From an uncultured Alphaproteobacteria bacterium (lineage in GTDB: Bacteria; Pseudomonadota; Alphaproteobacteria; Puniceispirillales; Marisalimonadaceae), in assembly GCA_937142855.1 (NCBI GenBank), contig CAKZQZ010000121.1:1-64000 (forward strand): DNA of 64,000 nucleotides. Reading direction: 5' to 3'. Positions 27,000 to 38,413 of the stretch are shown here, piece by piece; the first letter of the stretch is position 1, and the number at the start of each line of letters is the position of its first letter. The translations under genes and the position numbers were made by a program. Under the pieces are notes generated by a model. It worked only from the letters and a program-made list of their open reading frames with translations, had not been told where the DNA came from and did not search any database.

Positions 27000-28442
27000 T
27001 TATCGTGGTAAATCAGACTTTCCCATAAGGAATTGATCAATAGATCTAGCACATTGCCTACCCTCCTTAATAGCCCAAACTACAAGAGACTGACCACGCC
27101 TAGAATCACCTGCAACAAAAAATTTATCAATAGAAGTTTTATATTCTATATCGTCAGCTTTAACGGTACCGTTATTTGTTAACTCTACACCAGTTTTATG
27201 AATTAAGTTTTCATGAATTGGATGAACAAACCCCATCGCAAGTAATACTAAGTCAACTTCAAAAGAAAACTCTGATCCCTTAATTTCAGACATTTTCATT
27301 TTTCCACTATTATCTTTTAACCATTCTACCTTTACACAATTTGCTCTTGAAACTTTTCCATTATTACCTTCAAATGATTTAGTTAAAACTGACCAATTTC
27401 TCTCACAACCTTCTTCATGAGAAGTAGAGGTTCTTAATTTCATAGGCCAGTTGGGCCATGTTAAGGCCTTATCTTCAATAGCTGGTGGCTGGTCAAGAAG
27501 TTCTAGTTGCGTTACAGACTTAGCACCCTGACGATTAGATGTTCCTACGCAATCTGAACCAGTATCACCTCCACCTATAACAAGAACATTTTTATTTTTG
27601 GCTAATATTTCAACTGAAGAATCTACATTTTCACCAGAAACTCTATCATTTTGCTGAGATAAAAATTCCATTGCAAAGTGAACACCATCAAGCTCTCTTC
27701 CTTCAACTGGTAAATCTCTAGGTTTTTCTGAGCCGCCACAAAATACAATCGCATTAAAATCTTTGTTTAGGTCATCAAAGCTGATATCAACCCCTATGTG
27801 ACTATTAACTTTGAACTCTACCCCTTCTGCCTCCATTTGAGACATCCTTCTATCAATGAGATGTTTCTCCATTTTAAAGTCAGGAATGCCTATTCTTAGA
27901 AGTCCTCCTATTCGGGCATTTTTTTCAAATACTACTACAGAATGGCCAGCTCTAGCTAATTGTTGTGCACAAGCTAAACCAGATGGACCAGATCCTATAA
28001 CCGCAATTTTTTTATTTGTTTTAGTGACTGAAATTTGCGGCTTGATCCATCCTTCTTCCCATCCCCTATCCACAACTGAACATTCAATTGTTTTGATAGC
28101 AACGGGGTTGTCAGTTATGTTTAAAGTGCATGAAGCTTCACATGGTGCAGGACAAATTCTACCTGTGAATTCAGGAAAATTATTAGTGGAATGTAGAAGA
28201 TCTATCGCATCTTTCCATCTATTATTATAAACCAAATCATTCCAATCTGGAATAAGGTTGTTAACAGGACAGCCTTGGTGACAATATGGAATACCACAAT
28301 CCATACACCGAGCACCTTGTTTAGATATCTCCTTACCATCAAGAGGGACAAGAAACTCTTTAAAATGTTTAATCCTATCTTCAACAGGCTCATAACCTCT
28401 TTCAATTCGGTCTAGTTCCATAAAACCAGTTGCTTTACCCAT
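27000..28442 (-). CDS. gltD: Glutamate synthase small (beta) subunit
   Basis: This 480-residue NADPH-dependent flavoprotein delivers electrons to GltB for making glutamate from glutamine and 2-oxoglutarate. The N-terminal iron-sulfur cysteines are in [19 protein letters not shown] and [11 protein letters not shown]. The FAD site is [19 protein letters not shown] and the NADPH site [19 protein letters not shown]. The start is 2 bp after the gltB stop, so the two are coupled. Confidence 0.97.
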   Translation of the reverse strand: MGKATGFMELDRIERGYEPVEDRIKHFKEFLVPLDGKEISKQGARCMDCGIPYCHQGCPVNNLIPDWNDLVYNNRWKDAIDLLHSTNNFPEFTGRICPAPCEASCTLNITDNPVAIKTIECSVVDRGWEEGWIKPQISVTKTNKKIAVIGSGPSGLACAQQLARAGHSVVVFEKNARIGGLLRIGIPDFKMEKHLIDRRMSQMEAEGVEFKVNSHIGVDISFDDLNKDFNAIVFCGGSEKPRDLPVEGRELDGVHFAMEFLSQQNDRVSGENVDSSVEILAKNKNVLVIGGGDTGSDCVGTSNRQGAKSVTQLELLDQPPAIEDKALTWPNWPMKLRTSTSHEEGCERNWSVLTKSFEGNNGKVSRANCVKVEWLKDNSGKMKMSEIKGSEFSFEVDLVLLAMGFVHPIHENLIHKTGVELTNNGTVKADDIEYKTSIDKFFVAGDSRRGQSLVVWAIKEGRQCARSIDQFLMGKSDLPR

Positions 28443-28444
28443 GA

Positions 28445-31400
28445 TTATTCTCCAGCGATTCTACTTGGTATTTTTTCTTCTTTTAAATTTTGTCTTCTTT
28501 CATTTAGAGCTCTCTTAAACTCAAAAGGGGTTATTTTAATAAATAATGGAAGATATTTTTCCCAATTATCTATTATTAATTTAGCTTTTTGACTTTTAGT
28601 ATTTTTATAATGTCTATTAATTAATAACTTTAAACGAGAAATATCAAAATCTAAAAGATCACTGTTGATTTCTTTTTCTGTATGTTTTGTATTGATATCG
28701 TCTTTAGATAATTTTTCTAAATCTACCATTGATTTGTTGCAATTAGACTCAAACATTTCATCTTCATCAAGAATATACGCTATTCCGCCTGACATCCCAG
28801 CAGCAAAATTTCTGCCTGTTTTCCCTAAAACAACAACTATACCTCCTGTCATATACTCGCAACCATGATCACCACAACCCTCAACAACGGCAGTAGCACC
28901 AGAGTTTCTTACAGCAAAACGCTCCCCTACAACGCCACTTAGGTAACACTCTCCAGAAATTGCTCCATATAAAAGCGTATTTCCAGCAATTATGTTTTTA
29001 TCAGGTATAATTTTACTTTTACTATGAGGATATACAGCAATTTTACCACCAGATAGACCTTTGCCAACATAGTCATTAGCATCTCCTTCTAAGTTAAAAG
29101 AAATACCTTTTGCTAACCAAGCGCCAAAACTCTGCCCAGCATTACCTTCAAAGTCTATGTTAATAGTGTTGTTCGGCAAACCATTGTGACCATATTTTTT
29201 TGCTACTACCCCGGATAACATAGCTCCAACTGTTCTATTTGTATTAATAATTTTTGATTTGAAATTAATTTTTTGTTGATCTGAAATGGCAAGTTTACAT
29301 TTTTCAATAAGCACATTATCCAGAGCCTTATTTAATTGATGATCTTGTGTTTTTGAATTAAAGAAGTCCTGTTTGTCTTGGTTATCTAAAGGAACTATAA
29401 GTTTACCTAAATCTAGGCCATGAGCTTTCCAATGAGTTTCAGCTCCTTGAAAATTCAGCAAGTCTCTTCTGCCTATTAAGTCGTTAAAATTACGAATACC
29501 AAGTTCAGCCATAATTTCTCTAACTTCATTAGCAATAAAAACAAAAAAGTTAACAACATGATCAGGTTGACCAGTAAAATTTTTTCTTAATTCAGGATCT
29601 TGGGTTGCAACACCTACAGGACACGTATTTAAATGACACTTTCTCATCATGATACAACCCTCTGAAATCAATGCTGCAGTTGCAAAGCCAAATTCATCTG
29701 CTCCGAGTATGGCTCCTATAACAACATCCCTACCTGTTCTAAGACCTCCATCAACCTGAACAGCTATTCTGTCCCTTAGTCCATTCATAACTAAAGTTTG
29801 ATGAGTTTCAGCCAGACCTGTTTCCCAAGGACCTCCGGCGTTTAATAATGAAGTGATTGGACTTGCCCCTGTACCTCCATCATTGCCTGATATTGTTACA
29901 TGATCTGCGTAAGCTTTACTAACGCCAGCAGCAACAGTACCAACTCCTATTTCAGAAACTAACTTGACTGACACCCTGGCTCTTGGATTTACATTTTTTA
30001 AATCGTGAATTAATTGCGCTAGATCTTCAATTGAATATATATCATGGTGTGGTGGAGGTGAAATCAATCCTACCCCTGGAGTGGAATGTCTAATTTTAGC
30101 TATAAAATCATTAACTTTACCACCTGGAAGTTGACCACCTTCTCCAGGCTTAGCACCTTGAGCCATTTTAATTTGTATATCTGTTGCATTTGAAAGGTAC
30201 TCTGTTGTAACACCAAATCTACCTGAAGCTACCTGCTTAATTCTAGAATTCATAGAATCGCCATTTTCCATAGGCGAAAATCTAGAGGGCTCCTCTCCAC
30301 CCTCACCAGTATTAGATCTACCACCAATCCTGTTCATGGCAATTGCAAGAGTAGTATGAGCTTCAGTGGAAATAGACCCTAATGACATGGCACCAGTTGC
30401 AAATCTTTTCACTATTTCTGATACTGGCTCAACTTCATCTAAACTAATTGATTCGGTATTTGATGAAAATTTAAAAAGCCCTCTTAAATTTTTTAATTTA
30501 ATTGAATGATCATTGATTTTCTTAGAGTATTTTTTAAATGTATTGTAATTAGCACTTCTTACTGCGTGCTGAAGTACGCCGATTGTCTCAGGTGTCCAAA
30601 CATGTTCTTCACCTCTAATTCTAAAAGATAAATCACCACCAACATCAAGATCATTTTGAAGTAAAGGTGAGTTTCCAAAAGCGAGTTCATGTCTATTTTC
30701 AGTTTCTTTTTGAATTTCCTCAAGACCTATACCTTCAACCTTAGAAGAGGTTCCACAAAAATATTTATCTACAAGCTCTGAAGATAATCCAACAGCATCA
30801 AAAATCTGAGCTCCAGAGTAGGATTGATAAGTTGAGATTCCCATTTTAGACATGACTTTAAGCATTCCTTTAGTCACAGCCTTAATATATTTTTTATAGG
30901 CCTCATCTTCACTCATCTCATAATCACTATTTTTAATGATATTTGATAACGTATAAAAAGATAGGTAGGGATTAATAGCCTCAGCTCCATAACCTGCAAG
31001 AAGACATAAGTCGTGAACTCTTCTTGCTTCTCCCGTTTCAATTACGAGTCCAACTTTCGTCCTAAGACCTTTTTTGATTAAAAAATGATGAATTGTGCTT
31101 GTTGCTAATAAAGCAGGAATTGCAATATTATCTTTATCAAGGTTTCTGTCTGATAAAATTATTATATTGCATTCATTACCCAATATTAATTTTTCTGCTT
31201 CATCACATATATCTTTTAGAAAAGTTTCAATTTTAAGGTTTGGGTTCTCTTTTTTATTATAGCAAATATTAAGAGTATGAGCTTTCAATTGACCAGATGT
31301 AAATTTTTGAATGCTTCTAATTTTCTCAATATCAATATTAGTTAAAATAGGATGATTAACTTCTAATAATTTTTGCTTTTCACCAGATTTGGGATCTAAC

Positions 31401-33076
31401 AAGTTTGGTCTTGGTCCTATAAAGCTAAGTAATGACATAACTAATTCTTCACGTATAGGGTCAATCGGTGGATTAGTAACTTGTGCAAAAGTTTGAAAAA
31501 AATAATCATAAAGTAATCTATTTTTATCAGAAAGTGCAGCTAAAGGAATATCTCTTCCCATTGAACCTATAGGGTCTTGACCATCTTTTATCATTGGTTC
31601 TAAGAAAAACTTTAAGTCTTCTTTATTATAACCATGAGCTTGCTGAAGATCTAAAAGTGTTTCATTATCTGGTGTCTGAAAATTAGTTTCAAATTTGAAA
31701 GATGATAGGGAAACCTTAGAAGTATTTATCCAATCTTGATAAGGGTTAGCATTAACCAAATCATTTTTAAGTTCTTCATCTGATATTATTCTTTTTTGCT
31801 CTAAATCAACCAAAAGCATCTTCCCTGGCTGAAGTCTCCATTTTTTTACTATTTTACTCTCAGGAATATCTTGAAGTACTCCAACCTCAGATGACATTAT
31901 AACCAAATCATCATCAGTTACTATGTACCTTGCAGGTCTTAGACCATTTCTGTCTAAAGTAGCTGCAATTTGAACACCGTCTGTGAAAGCCATTGCTGCT
32001 GGACCATCCCAAGGCTCCATAAGTGCTGAATAATATTCATAAAAAGACCTTCTTTGTGGATCCATTAATGCGTTATCTTTCCACGCTTCAGGTATCATTA
32101 GCATCATGGCATGTGGTAGAGAGTATCCAGACATTACAAGCAATTCTAGAGCATTATCAAAAGTTGCAGAATCTGAAGGTGATTTTTCAATAATAGGCCA
32201 TAATTTATTAAGATCATTTTTTAATAAATCAGAAACCATACTATATCGTCTAGCGTTCAACCAATTTGAATTACCTCTTACAGTATTAATTTCTCCATTA
32301 TGACATAAATATCTAAATGGCTGAGCCAGTCTCCATGATGGAAAGGTATTAGTAGAAAATCTTTGATGAAATAAAGCAATTGCAGACTTAAAATTGTGAT
32401 TTTGAAAATCTAGGTAAAATTTTGATAAATTAGGAGCTAAAACCATACCTTTAAAAATAATTGTTCTTGTAGATAGTGATACAATATAAAAATCGTCCCA
32501 ATCATCGTCAGTTTTAGCTAAAAGATGGAGGCTTTGTTTTCTTATAACATAAAGTTTTCTTGCAAACTCACTTTCAGACAAAACGGTATTACCCATTTTA
32601 ACAAAAAATTGTTTAATTATCGGGGCGTTATCCTTAACTGTTTCACCTAAAACATTAGAATCCACAGGAACGTCTCTCCATGTTATTAATTCTTGGTTTT
32701 CGTTTCTGATAGCAGTTTCAATAGAATCAATGGCTAGTTTAGCTCTTTGAGGATTAGAAGGTAAAAAAACCATACCTACTCCAAAATGACCAACTTCCGG
32801 TAGCATAATTTTGGAGTTCTCAAACTCTTTTCTAAAAAATTCATCTGGTATTTGTATTAAAATCCCAGCACCATCACCTGCCAGCGGATCAGCGCCTACC
32901 GCACCCCTGTGATCTAAATTATGAACAATTTCAAGGGCTTGGTGCACTATTTCATGTTTCGGCTCATTATTTATATTAGCTATAAAACCAAAACCACAAT
33001 TCTCATGTTCATTTTGAGGGTCATAGAGTCCATACTCTGTAGGAAAACCGTTTTTGCTAATTTCATATCCAGACAT
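28445..33076 (-). CDS. gltB: Glutamate synthase large (alpha) subunit
   Basis: This 1543-residue enzyme has the N-terminal glutamine amidotransferase domain, a central domain, the FMN-binding synthase domain and the C-terminal beta-helix. Residue 27 ([11 protein letters not shown]) is the likely N-terminal nucleophile cysteine after removal of a 26-residue propeptide. The 3Fe-4S cysteines are in [19 protein letters not shown]. With GltD and glutamine synthetase it assimilates ammonium at low concentration, which suits an oligotroph. The 159-bp upstream gap holds an inverted repeat and a TATAAT-like box. Confidence 0.98.
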   Translation of the reverse strand: MSGYEISKNGFPTEYGLYDPQNEHENCGFGFIANINNEPKHEIVHQALEIVHNLDHRGAVGADPLAGDGAGILIQIPDEFFRKEFENSKIMLPEVGHFGVGMVFLPSNPQRAKLAIDSIETAIRNENQELITWRDVPVDSNVLGETVKDNAPIIKQFFVKMGNTVLSESEFARKLYVIRKQSLHLLAKTDDDWDDFYIVSLSTRTIIFKGMVLAPNLSKFYLDFQNHNFKSAIALFHQRFSTNTFPSWRLAQPFRYLCHNGEINTVRGNSNWLNARRYSMVSDLLKNDLNKLWPIIEKSPSDSATFDNALELLVMSGYSLPHAMMLMIPEAWKDNALMDPQRRSFYEYYSALMEPWDGPAAMAFTDGVQIAATLDRNGLRPARYIVTDDDLVIMSSEVGVLQDIPESKIVKKWRLQPGKMLLVDLEQKRIISDEELKNDLVNANPYQDWINTSKVSLSSFKFETNFQTPDNETLLDLQQAHGYNKEDLKFFLEPMIKDGQDPIGSMGRDIPLAALSDKNRLLYDYFFQTFAQVTNPPIDPIREELVMSLLSFIGPRPNLLDPKSGEKQKLLEVNHPILTNIDIEKIRSIQKFTSGQLKAHTLNICYNKKENPNLKIETFLKDICDEAEKLILGNECNIIILSDRNLDKDNIAIPALLATSTIHHFLIKKGLRTKVGLVIETGEARRVHDLCLLAGYGAEAINPYLSFYTLSNIIKNSDYEMSEDEAYKKYIKAVTKGMLKVMSKMGISTYQSYSGAQIFDAVGLSSELVDKYFCGTSSKVEGIGLEEIQKETENRHELAFGNSPLLQNDLDVGGDLSFRIRGEEHVWTPETIGVLQHAVRSANYNTFKKYSKKINDHSIKLKNLRGLFKFSSNTESISLDEVEPVSEIVKRFATGAMSLGSISTEAHTTLAIAMNRIGGRSNTGEGGEEPSRFSPMENGDSMNSRIKQVASGRFGVTTEYLSNATDIQIKMAQGAKPGEGGQLPGGKVNDFIAKIRHSTPGVGLISPPPHHDIYSIEDLAQLIHDLKNVNPRARVSVKLVSEIGVGTVAAGVSKAYADHVTISGNDGGTGASPITSLLNAGGPWETGLAETHQTLVMNGLRDRIAVQVDGGLRTGRDVVIGAILGADEFGFATAALISEGCIMMRKCHLNTCPVGVATQDPELRKNFTGQPDHVVNFFVFIANEVREIMAELGIRNFNDLIGRRDLLNFQGAETHWKAHGLDLGKLIVPLDNQDKQDFFNSKTQDHQLNKALDNVLIEKCKLAISDQQKINFKSKIINTNRTVGAMLSGVVAKKYGHNGLPNNTINIDFEGNAGQSFGAWLAKGISFNLEGDANDYVGKGLSGGKIAVYPHSKSKIIPDKNIIAGNTLLYGAISGECYLSGVVGERFAVRNSGATAVVEGCGDHGCEYMTGGIVVVLGKTGRNFAAGMSGGIAYILDEDEMFESNCNKSMVDLEKLSKDDINTKHTEKEINSDLLDFDISRLKLLINRHYKNTKSQKAKLIIDNWEKYLPLFIKITPFEFKRALNERRQNLKEEKIPSRIAGE

Positions 33077-33198
33077 GTACTAAACCCTAAGTAAAAATTT
33101 CTTCTTTGATTTTGTTCAACAACCTTTTCACCCCAGTCAATGAGGAAATGGACATTAGTCAATTAAATTATAATTGTAAAACAAATCACCATATATCA

Positions 33199-33219
33199 GA
33201 AATGCAAAAATTGCATTTC
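33199..33219. repeat. 9-bp inverted repeat between the LysR gene and gltB
   Basis: GAAATGCAA and TTGCATTTC flank AAA as a perfect inverted repeat. On the minus strand no T-run follows, so it is not a typical terminator for the LysR gene. It lies about 120 bp before gltB and may be an operator for a dimeric regulator, or a stabilising 3' hairpin. Confidence 0.5.
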
Positions 33220-33235
33220 AAAAATGATTAACAAA

Positions 33236-34129
33236 TTAATTAATAACTTCGGCTTCTTTCAACATAAAATCTTTGAAAGCTTTAATTCTAGAGTCATTTC
33301 TTAGTTCATAATTAAAACATAATGATATTGACATCTTAGGGCCTTCTAGTTGAGATAAAATTTCTGTTAGCTCAATCATTTCAAATTCCATCCAATCAGG
33401 TAACGATGCAATACCCATCCCAACTTCAGTAGCTTTTGCTATACCATAAATACTAGAAACCTCCAGGATAGGTTTGCGAGGCCTTTTATTATCTTTACCA
33501 ATTGTAAGCAACCAATTTAATCTATGTCTATCAATCGGAGGCTGTGCATCTTCACCATAAGAAATAATTTTATGATAATCTAAATCATTGGTTGTTTTGG
33601 GAAAACCGTTTTCTTTAATATAATCTTTTGATGCAAAAATTTTATATCTACAATCTGCCAGTTTAATTTGCACATCATCTTGTGAAAAACTTGGAGTCAT
33701 TCTTACTTCTATGTCTGAGTTGAAGTTTGTAACTCTGGGCTCTGAATCCCTTAAACTAAGAGCCACGGAAATATCAGGATAAACTGATTTAAATTTTGAC
33801 ATTCTTGGCGCAACCCATAATGCACCAAATGCATTTGTTGCTGTCACATTTAATCTTCCTGAAGGGACATCCATATCTTCAAGAAGTTGGTTATGAGTTT
33901 TACTAATGTCAGAGGCCAGAACTTGAACAGAAGAAAACAATCGCATTCCGGCTTTCGTTAAAGTTATTCCATCAGAATTTCTTAAGAAGAGCTTTATACC
34001 TAATTCATGTTCAAGAGATTTCATCTGCCTACTTAATGCTGATTGACTCATCTGTAGGATATAAGATGCCTCTGTAATATTTCGCGTTTGCGCAACAATA
34101 TTAAATAATCTTAACCTATCCCATTTCAT
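33236..34129 (-). CDS. LysR-type transcriptional regulator
   Basis: This protein of 297 residues has an N-terminal winged HTH (MKWDRLRLFNIVAQTRNITE, QMSQSALSRQMKSLEHELG) and a C-terminal effector-binding domain. The track start at 34138 is a GTG lying inside the AGGTG ribosome binding site; the ATG at 34129 is correctly spaced from that site. It follows the CysJ-like reductase by about 30 bp on the same strand and gltB follows it. It could regulate either neighbour. The effector is unknown. Confidence 0.9.
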   Translation of the reverse strand: MKWDRLRLFNIVAQTRNITEASYILQMSQSALSRQMKSLEHELGIKLFLRNSDGITLTKAGMRLFSSVQVLASDISKTHNQLLEDMDVPSGRLNVTATNAFGALWVAPRMSKFKSVYPDISVALSLRDSEPRVTNFNSDIEVRMTPSFSQDDVQIKLADCRYKIFASKDYIKENGFPKTTNDLDYHKIISYGEDAQPPIDRHRLNWLLTIGKDNKRPRKPILEVSSIYGIAKATEVGMGIASLPDWMEFEMIELTEILSQLEGPKMSISLCFNYELRNDSRIKAFKDFMLKEAEVIN

Positions 34130-34162
34130 AATAAACACCTTATTAAGAAATAGTTGAAATCA

Positions 34163-35281
34163 CTAATAAACATCTAATAAATACCTTTTTTCTTTTTTTA
34201 AATTCTTTATGTACAAAATACTCTTATCCTCGCTACAATTAAGTTGTTCTTGAATGATTTTTTGTAAAATTGAATTTACATCTTTAGCCATATTAATGGC
34301 ATCACCGCATACATATAAATAGGCTCCTTCTTTAATCCATTTAAAAAACTCAGACTTCACTTCATATATTTTATCTTGAACATATATTTTTTTTTCCTGA
34401 TCTCTAGAAAAGGCAATATCTAGTTTATCAAGAACCTTATTGTCTTGAAAATAAATTAACTCATTTTCATAAATATGATCAGTTTTTCTAAATTGAGCAC
34501 CATAGAACAACCAGTTTTTACCATGACTTTTCAATTGTGTTCTTTCTTGTAAAAAGGCAATGAAAGGGGCTATTCCAGTACCTGGGCCAATCATAATAAT
34601 TGGTTTGTCATGGTCTACTGGAAGTCTAAAATTTCTGTTAGGTATTAAAAAGACCTTAATTCTTGTACCTTGATAACAATTATCAGCTAAAAAAGTTGAA
34701 CAAACACCACCATATTTTTGGGAACTCTTTTCCCATCTTTGCGTTGATACAGTTAAATGCACTTCTTTTGGATACTTTAATAAACTAGATGAAATAGAGT
34801 AGGCTCTATGTTGAAGTGGCTTTAATAGTGATAAAAAAATTTTTAAATCAATATTAAATTTACTATCCAGATTTAAAAAATCTAAAACACTCTTACCGTA
34901 TTTGAATTGAGACAATAATGTTTTGTCTTGATTTTTTATAATTTTATTGAGTTCTGTATGATGAATGTTTTCATTGATGTATGCAATAAACCTATTTGTC
35001 GGAGATAAAATTTCGAATTGTGACTCTAGTAATTCAAAAATTGTTTTGTCATAACCTTCAACAATATTTAATGGACTATAGCCTAATCTAATAATTATAT
35101 CCGTAACTAGTTGATGATTGTTTAGTGGAATAACTCCTAAGCTATCACCAGGGTTATATTTTATTTTGCTATCACCTAAAGAAATTTTATAATGCATTAT
35201 CTCTTTATTAGAGTTTTTTCCTGATAAAAGTTTAGCCGAAATAATTTCTGCTAAATATGGGTTTTGTTTATTCCAAATCAT
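34163..35281 (-). CDS. CysJ-like FAD/NADPH reductase lacking the flavodoxin domain
   Basis: This 372-residue protein matches the FAD- and NADPH-binding half of sulfite reductase flavoprotein CysJ. Motifs are KYNPGDSLGVIP, the FAD motif HRAYSISSS, GGVCSTFLAD, the NADPH loop IMIGPGTGIAPFIAFLQER, YVCGDA and the terminal KRYLLDVY that matches the end of CysJ. The FMN-binding flavodoxin domain of about 220 residues is missing, although the start is clean. It may need a separate flavodoxin or ferredoxin, or serve another reductase. No sulfite reductase hemoprotein gene is adjacent. It is probably co-transcribed with the LysR gene. Confidence 0.82.
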   Translation of the reverse strand: MIWNKQNPYLAEIISAKLLSGKNSNKEIMHYKISLGDSKIKYNPGDSLGVIPLNNHQLVTDIIIRLGYSPLNIVEGYDKTIFELLESQFEILSPTNRFIAYINENIHHTELNKIIKNQDKTLLSQFKYGKSVLDFLNLDSKFNIDLKIFLSLLKPLQHRAYSISSSLLKYPKEVHLTVSTQRWEKSSQKYGGVCSTFLADNCYQGTRIKVFLIPNRNFRLPVDHDKPIIMIGPGTGIAPFIAFLQERTQLKSHGKNWLFYGAQFRKTDHIYENELIYFQDNKVLDKLDIAFSRDQEKKIYVQDKIYEVKSEFFKWIKEGAYLYVCGDAINMAKDVNSILQKIIQEQLNCSEDKSILYIKNLKKEKRYLLDVY

Positions 35282-35386
35282 TTAAACACAACTCAATTAT
35301 TGACCCTTGAATTTCTCTTAAATTTTATTATAGCTTTTAATCATTTATAAACATAATAATATGTTATTTTAACTTTTGAGCATAAA

Positions 35387-36181
35387 ATGGCGCTAGAAGT
35401 AATTATAATATTATCAATAATCCAAGGTTTTACAGAATTCCTTCCTATATCCTCAAGTGCTCATCTAGTATTTCTATCTGAAATATTTGGAGATTTTATA
35501 TCAAAGAGAAATTTTGATGTTTCTCTTCATTTTGGATCCTTATTAGCCGTTATCATTTATTTAAGAAAAGAAATATTAGAAATCATTTTAGATTTAATTT
35601 TTTATAAAAAGAGAGATAAAGATAGTTTCAAAATTTTAATAAACTTAATAATTAGTACATTACCTATTGTATGTGTCGGGTTTTTAATTCATTTATACGA
35701 TTTTGATATAATACGTAGTTTAGAAATTATTGGTTGGTCAACATTAGTTTTTGGAATTATTTTAGGAATAGCAGACAAAAATCTTAAAATTATTAAAATT
35801 TTAAAAAATCTTAAACCAAGGGAGGCTTTTCTTCTTGGTATAGCTCAAACCCTTGCTTTGATTCCAGGTACAAGTCGATCAGGTATTGTAATAACGGCAG
35901 GCTTGTTTATGGGTTACAGTCGATATGAAGCTTCAAAATATTCTTTATTATTATCAATTCCAGTTATTTTAGCTGCAACAACATTGGAAAGTTTATCTCT
36001 ATACAGCGACAAGGGCTCATTATTCAGTCATGAAATGTTTTTAGGAATTGTAATTAGTTTTATAACTGCACTAATAACAATAAAATTATTTATGAAATGG
36101 ATAAATAATGCATCTTTAAAAATATTTGTAATTTACAGAATAATTCTTGGAATTATTATTTTAGTATATGCTTATAATTAA
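35387..36181 (+). CDS. uppP: Undecaprenyl-diphosphatase
   Basis: This 264-residue integral membrane protein (BacA family) dephosphorylates undecaprenyl diphosphate to recycle the lipid carrier for cell-wall and polysaccharide synthesis. The catalytic motifs are present: QGFTEFLPISSSAHL with the active-site Glu and Ser residues, and IPGTSRSGIVITAGL. Length is normal. It is convergent with, and overlaps by 4 bp, the epimerase-like gene that often neighbours it in alphaproteobacteria. Confidence 0.95.
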   Translation: MALEVIIILSIIQGFTEFLPISSSAHLVFLSEIFGDFISKRNFDVSLHFGSLLAVIIYLRKEILEIILDLIFYKKRDKDSFKILINLIISTLPIVCVGFLIHLYDFDIIRSLEIIGWSTLVFGIILGIADKNLKIIKILKNLKPREAFLLGIAQTLALIPGTSRSGIVITAGLFMGYSRYEASKYSLLLSIPVILAATTLESLSLYSDKGSLFSHEMFLGIVISFITALITIKLFMKWINNASLKIFVIYRIILGIIILVYAYN

Positions 36182-37095
36182 TTTTGATAAATTTTTATTA
36201 ATTCATCTTTTAAATCTTTTGGCTTCACTCCTAAATCTTCGATGCCAGGTAAATTATTAATTAAAATATTATCATTTTCTAATAGTATCATTTGGTCCAC
36301 AGTAAAAGGTGGTCTTGGCAATTTCTGTAAAAAAAATGCTGGGATTTTCATTAATTTAGAGTTTAGTGGTAAAAAAATTCTTTTTATATTTTTTACTTCT
36401 AACAACATTTTCAAAAGTTCTTCAAAACTATAAGTTGAACGGCCACCTAATTCATATAATGCATTTTTTTTTCTTTTTCCTATCAGTAAATTTATAATGC
36501 CAGTTGCTACGTCAATTACAGATATAGGTTGAAATTTTGTTGATCTAGAGATTAAGGGTAATACAGGACTTATAGAAGCCATTTGTGAAAACTGCCCAAA
36601 AAAATTATCTCCATGTCCAAATAATAGTGATGGCCTTAGTATTTTAGCATTAGGAAAATTTTCTAACAACCTTCTCTCTCCAGAAGCTTTGCTTGATGAG
36701 TATTTACTTTTTGAATTTTCAGACACTCCCAATGCAGATATATGAATTAAGTTTCTAACGTTATGCTTTGAAGACATTTTTCCCAAAATAGCTGGTAAAT
36801 CAGAATGAACTCTATAAAAATCTCCCCTTTTGTTCTCATATAAAATTCCACACAAGTTTATAACGGCTTCTACTTTTAAAAAATGATTTTCTATAGACTG
36901 AATGTTATCTAAACTCCAGCCAACTATTTTAAGATTATTTTTGGGAATGTATTTGAGAATTTTTTTTTCTAAAGTTTTTTTCTGACTGAAAACAATGATT
37001 TCAAAATCAAATTCACCAAGCATATTAATAAGGTTTTTTCCAAGAAATCCACTTCCACCAAAAATTAAAATTTTTTTATTTTTATTTTCTCTCAA
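36178..37095 (-). CDS. NAD(P)-binding protein, complex I NDUFA9-like
   Basis: This 305-residue extended short-chain dehydrogenase-like protein starts with the Rossmann motif LIFGGSGFLGKNLINML. It lacks a clear YxxxK catalytic pair in the usual epimerase context (KYSSSKASGERRLLENF is the nearest). This fits the atypical SDR group related to the complex I accessory subunit NDUFA9. Start is TTG. Function in bacteria is not established. Its position next to uppP supports the family assignment. Confidence 0.78.
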   Translation of the reverse strand: MRENKNKKILIFGGSGFLGKNLINMLGEFDFEIIVFSQKKTLEKKILKYIPKNNLKIVGWSLDNIQSIENHFLKVEAVINLCGILYENKRGDFYRVHSDLPAILGKMSSKHNVRNLIHISALGVSENSKSKYSSSKASGERRLLENFPNAKILRPSLLFGHGDNFFGQFSQMASISPVLPLISRSTKFQPISVIDVATGIINLLIGKRKKNALYELGGRSTYSFEELLKMLLEVKNIKRIFLPLNSKLMKIPAFFLQKLPRPPFTVDQMILLENDNILINNLPGIEDLGVKPKDLKDELIKIYQN

Positions 37096-37185
37096 AATAC
37101 TTACCTTTAACTACCTGAAGATATATGTTAATTATAATTAATATATTTATCTAATATTTTAAAGTTGAATCAGTAGCTAATTAAA

Positions 37186-37809
37186 ATGACATATTATTTG
37201 TATAAAGACGACATACCTTCTGAAATTCAATTTGGAGATATAGTTGCTATAGATACTGAAACCATGGGTCTTAATTTAAATAGAGATCGTTTGTGCCTAA
37301 TTCAACTATCTAACGGTGATGGGGATGCTCATTTAGTTCAAATTTCTCCCCAAGCTCTTGCCGATGAAAACAGCTTTGTAAATTTAAAAAAAATATTTAA
37401 AAATCCTAATTCAACTAAATTATTTCATTTTGCTAGGTTTGATATAGCGGTAATTGAAAAAAATATATGCTTATTAGATGGGCCAATGTATTGTACTAAA
37501 ATAGCATCTAAATTATCACGCACTTTTGGTGCTCGACATGGCCTTGCTGATTTATGTAGAGATCTTTTAGACATAGAATTAGATAAATACAATCAAACAT
37601 CTGACTGGGGAACTCCAGATTTATGTGAATCCCAACTCGCTTATGCTGCCTCAGATGTATTATACTTACACAGGTTAAAAGAAGAATTAGATATAATTCT
37701 TAAACGTGAAAAAAGACAAAAAATTGCACTTCAATGTTTTAATTTTTTAAAAACTAGATGCCAGTTAGATATTATAGGTTTTGATAATTTAGATATTTTT
37801 TCGCATTGA
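37186..37809 (+). CDS. rnd: Ribonuclease D, short form
   Basis: This 207-residue DEDDy 3'-5' exoribonuclease has IDTETMGL (Asp and Glu), HFARFDIAVIEK (Asp) and the YxxxD motif YAASDVLYLHRL. It lacks the HRDC domains of E. coli RNase D (375 residues), as is usual in alphaproteobacteria. It trims tRNA and small RNA 3' ends. It lies 31 bp before lptC, the conserved position in this class. Confidence 0.93.
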   Translation: MTYYLYKDDIPSEIQFGDIVAIDTETMGLNLNRDRLCLIQLSNGDGDAHLVQISPQALADENSFVNLKKIFKNPNSTKLFHFARFDIAVIEKNICLLDGPMYCTKIASKLSRTFGARHGLADLCRDLLDIELDKYNQTSDWGTPDLCESQLAYAASDVLYLHRLKEELDIILKREKRQKIALQCFNFLKTRCQLDIIGFDNLDIFSH

Positions 37810-37840
37810 TTAACATCAATTAAATTTTTGAATTTCAAAC

Positions 37841-38413
37841 ATGAAAACAATTAATACCAAATTTATTTTTGCTTTTTTAATAACAATTTTGATTTTAGTT
37901 TTTGTTATAAGCAGCTTTATTAACACAATGGAATCTAAACCAGCTAAAATTCAAAATAATAATATTAAAGAAGATGCTAAAAAAATAGTTGGTGTTGAAA
38001 TACGACAACAAAATAAAAAAGGCACGAAATTTTTAATTGTTGCCGATACACTTGAAGAAACAAAATCAGAACTTAATAAAGTTATTCTAGAAAACTCCTT
38101 CACGACTATTGATCAAAAAGGAATTTTAACTAAAATTAAGGCTGGACACGCTGTTATTACAAATAATTATGAGAACTTTGATTTCTCAGATAAAGTTTTA
38201 ATTACAAAAAAAAGTAGAGATTTTACTTTGAGAACCAAAACACTTACTGGAACATTTAAAAAGGGGAATTATCAAACTAATGACAAAGTTGATATTGTTT
38301 CAGGTAATATATCTATAAAAGGAAATGGATTAACAGTTAGAAATAATGGGGAATACATAAAAGTTAAAGGAAAGGCTTTTCTTGAAATGCTTTTATCAAA
38401 CGCAAGAAAATGA
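37841..38413 (+). CDS. lptC: LptC-like LPS export protein
   Basis: This 190-residue protein has an N-terminal membrane anchor (KFIFAFLITILILVFVISSF) followed by a periplasmic beta-rich domain. It is the bitopic LptC that links the LptBFG transporter to LptA. Sequence is divergent, and the call depends partly on its place directly before lptA (ATGA overlap) and after rnd. Confidence 0.85.
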   Translation: MKTINTKFIFAFLITILILVFVISSFINTMESKPAKIQNNNIKEDAKKIVGVEIRQQNKKGTKFLIVADTLEETKSELNKVILENSFTTIDQKGILTKIKAGHAVITNNYENFDFSDKVLITKKSRDFTLRTKTLTGTFKKGNYQTNDKVDIVSGNISIKGNGLTVRNNGEYIKVKGKAFLEMLLSNARK

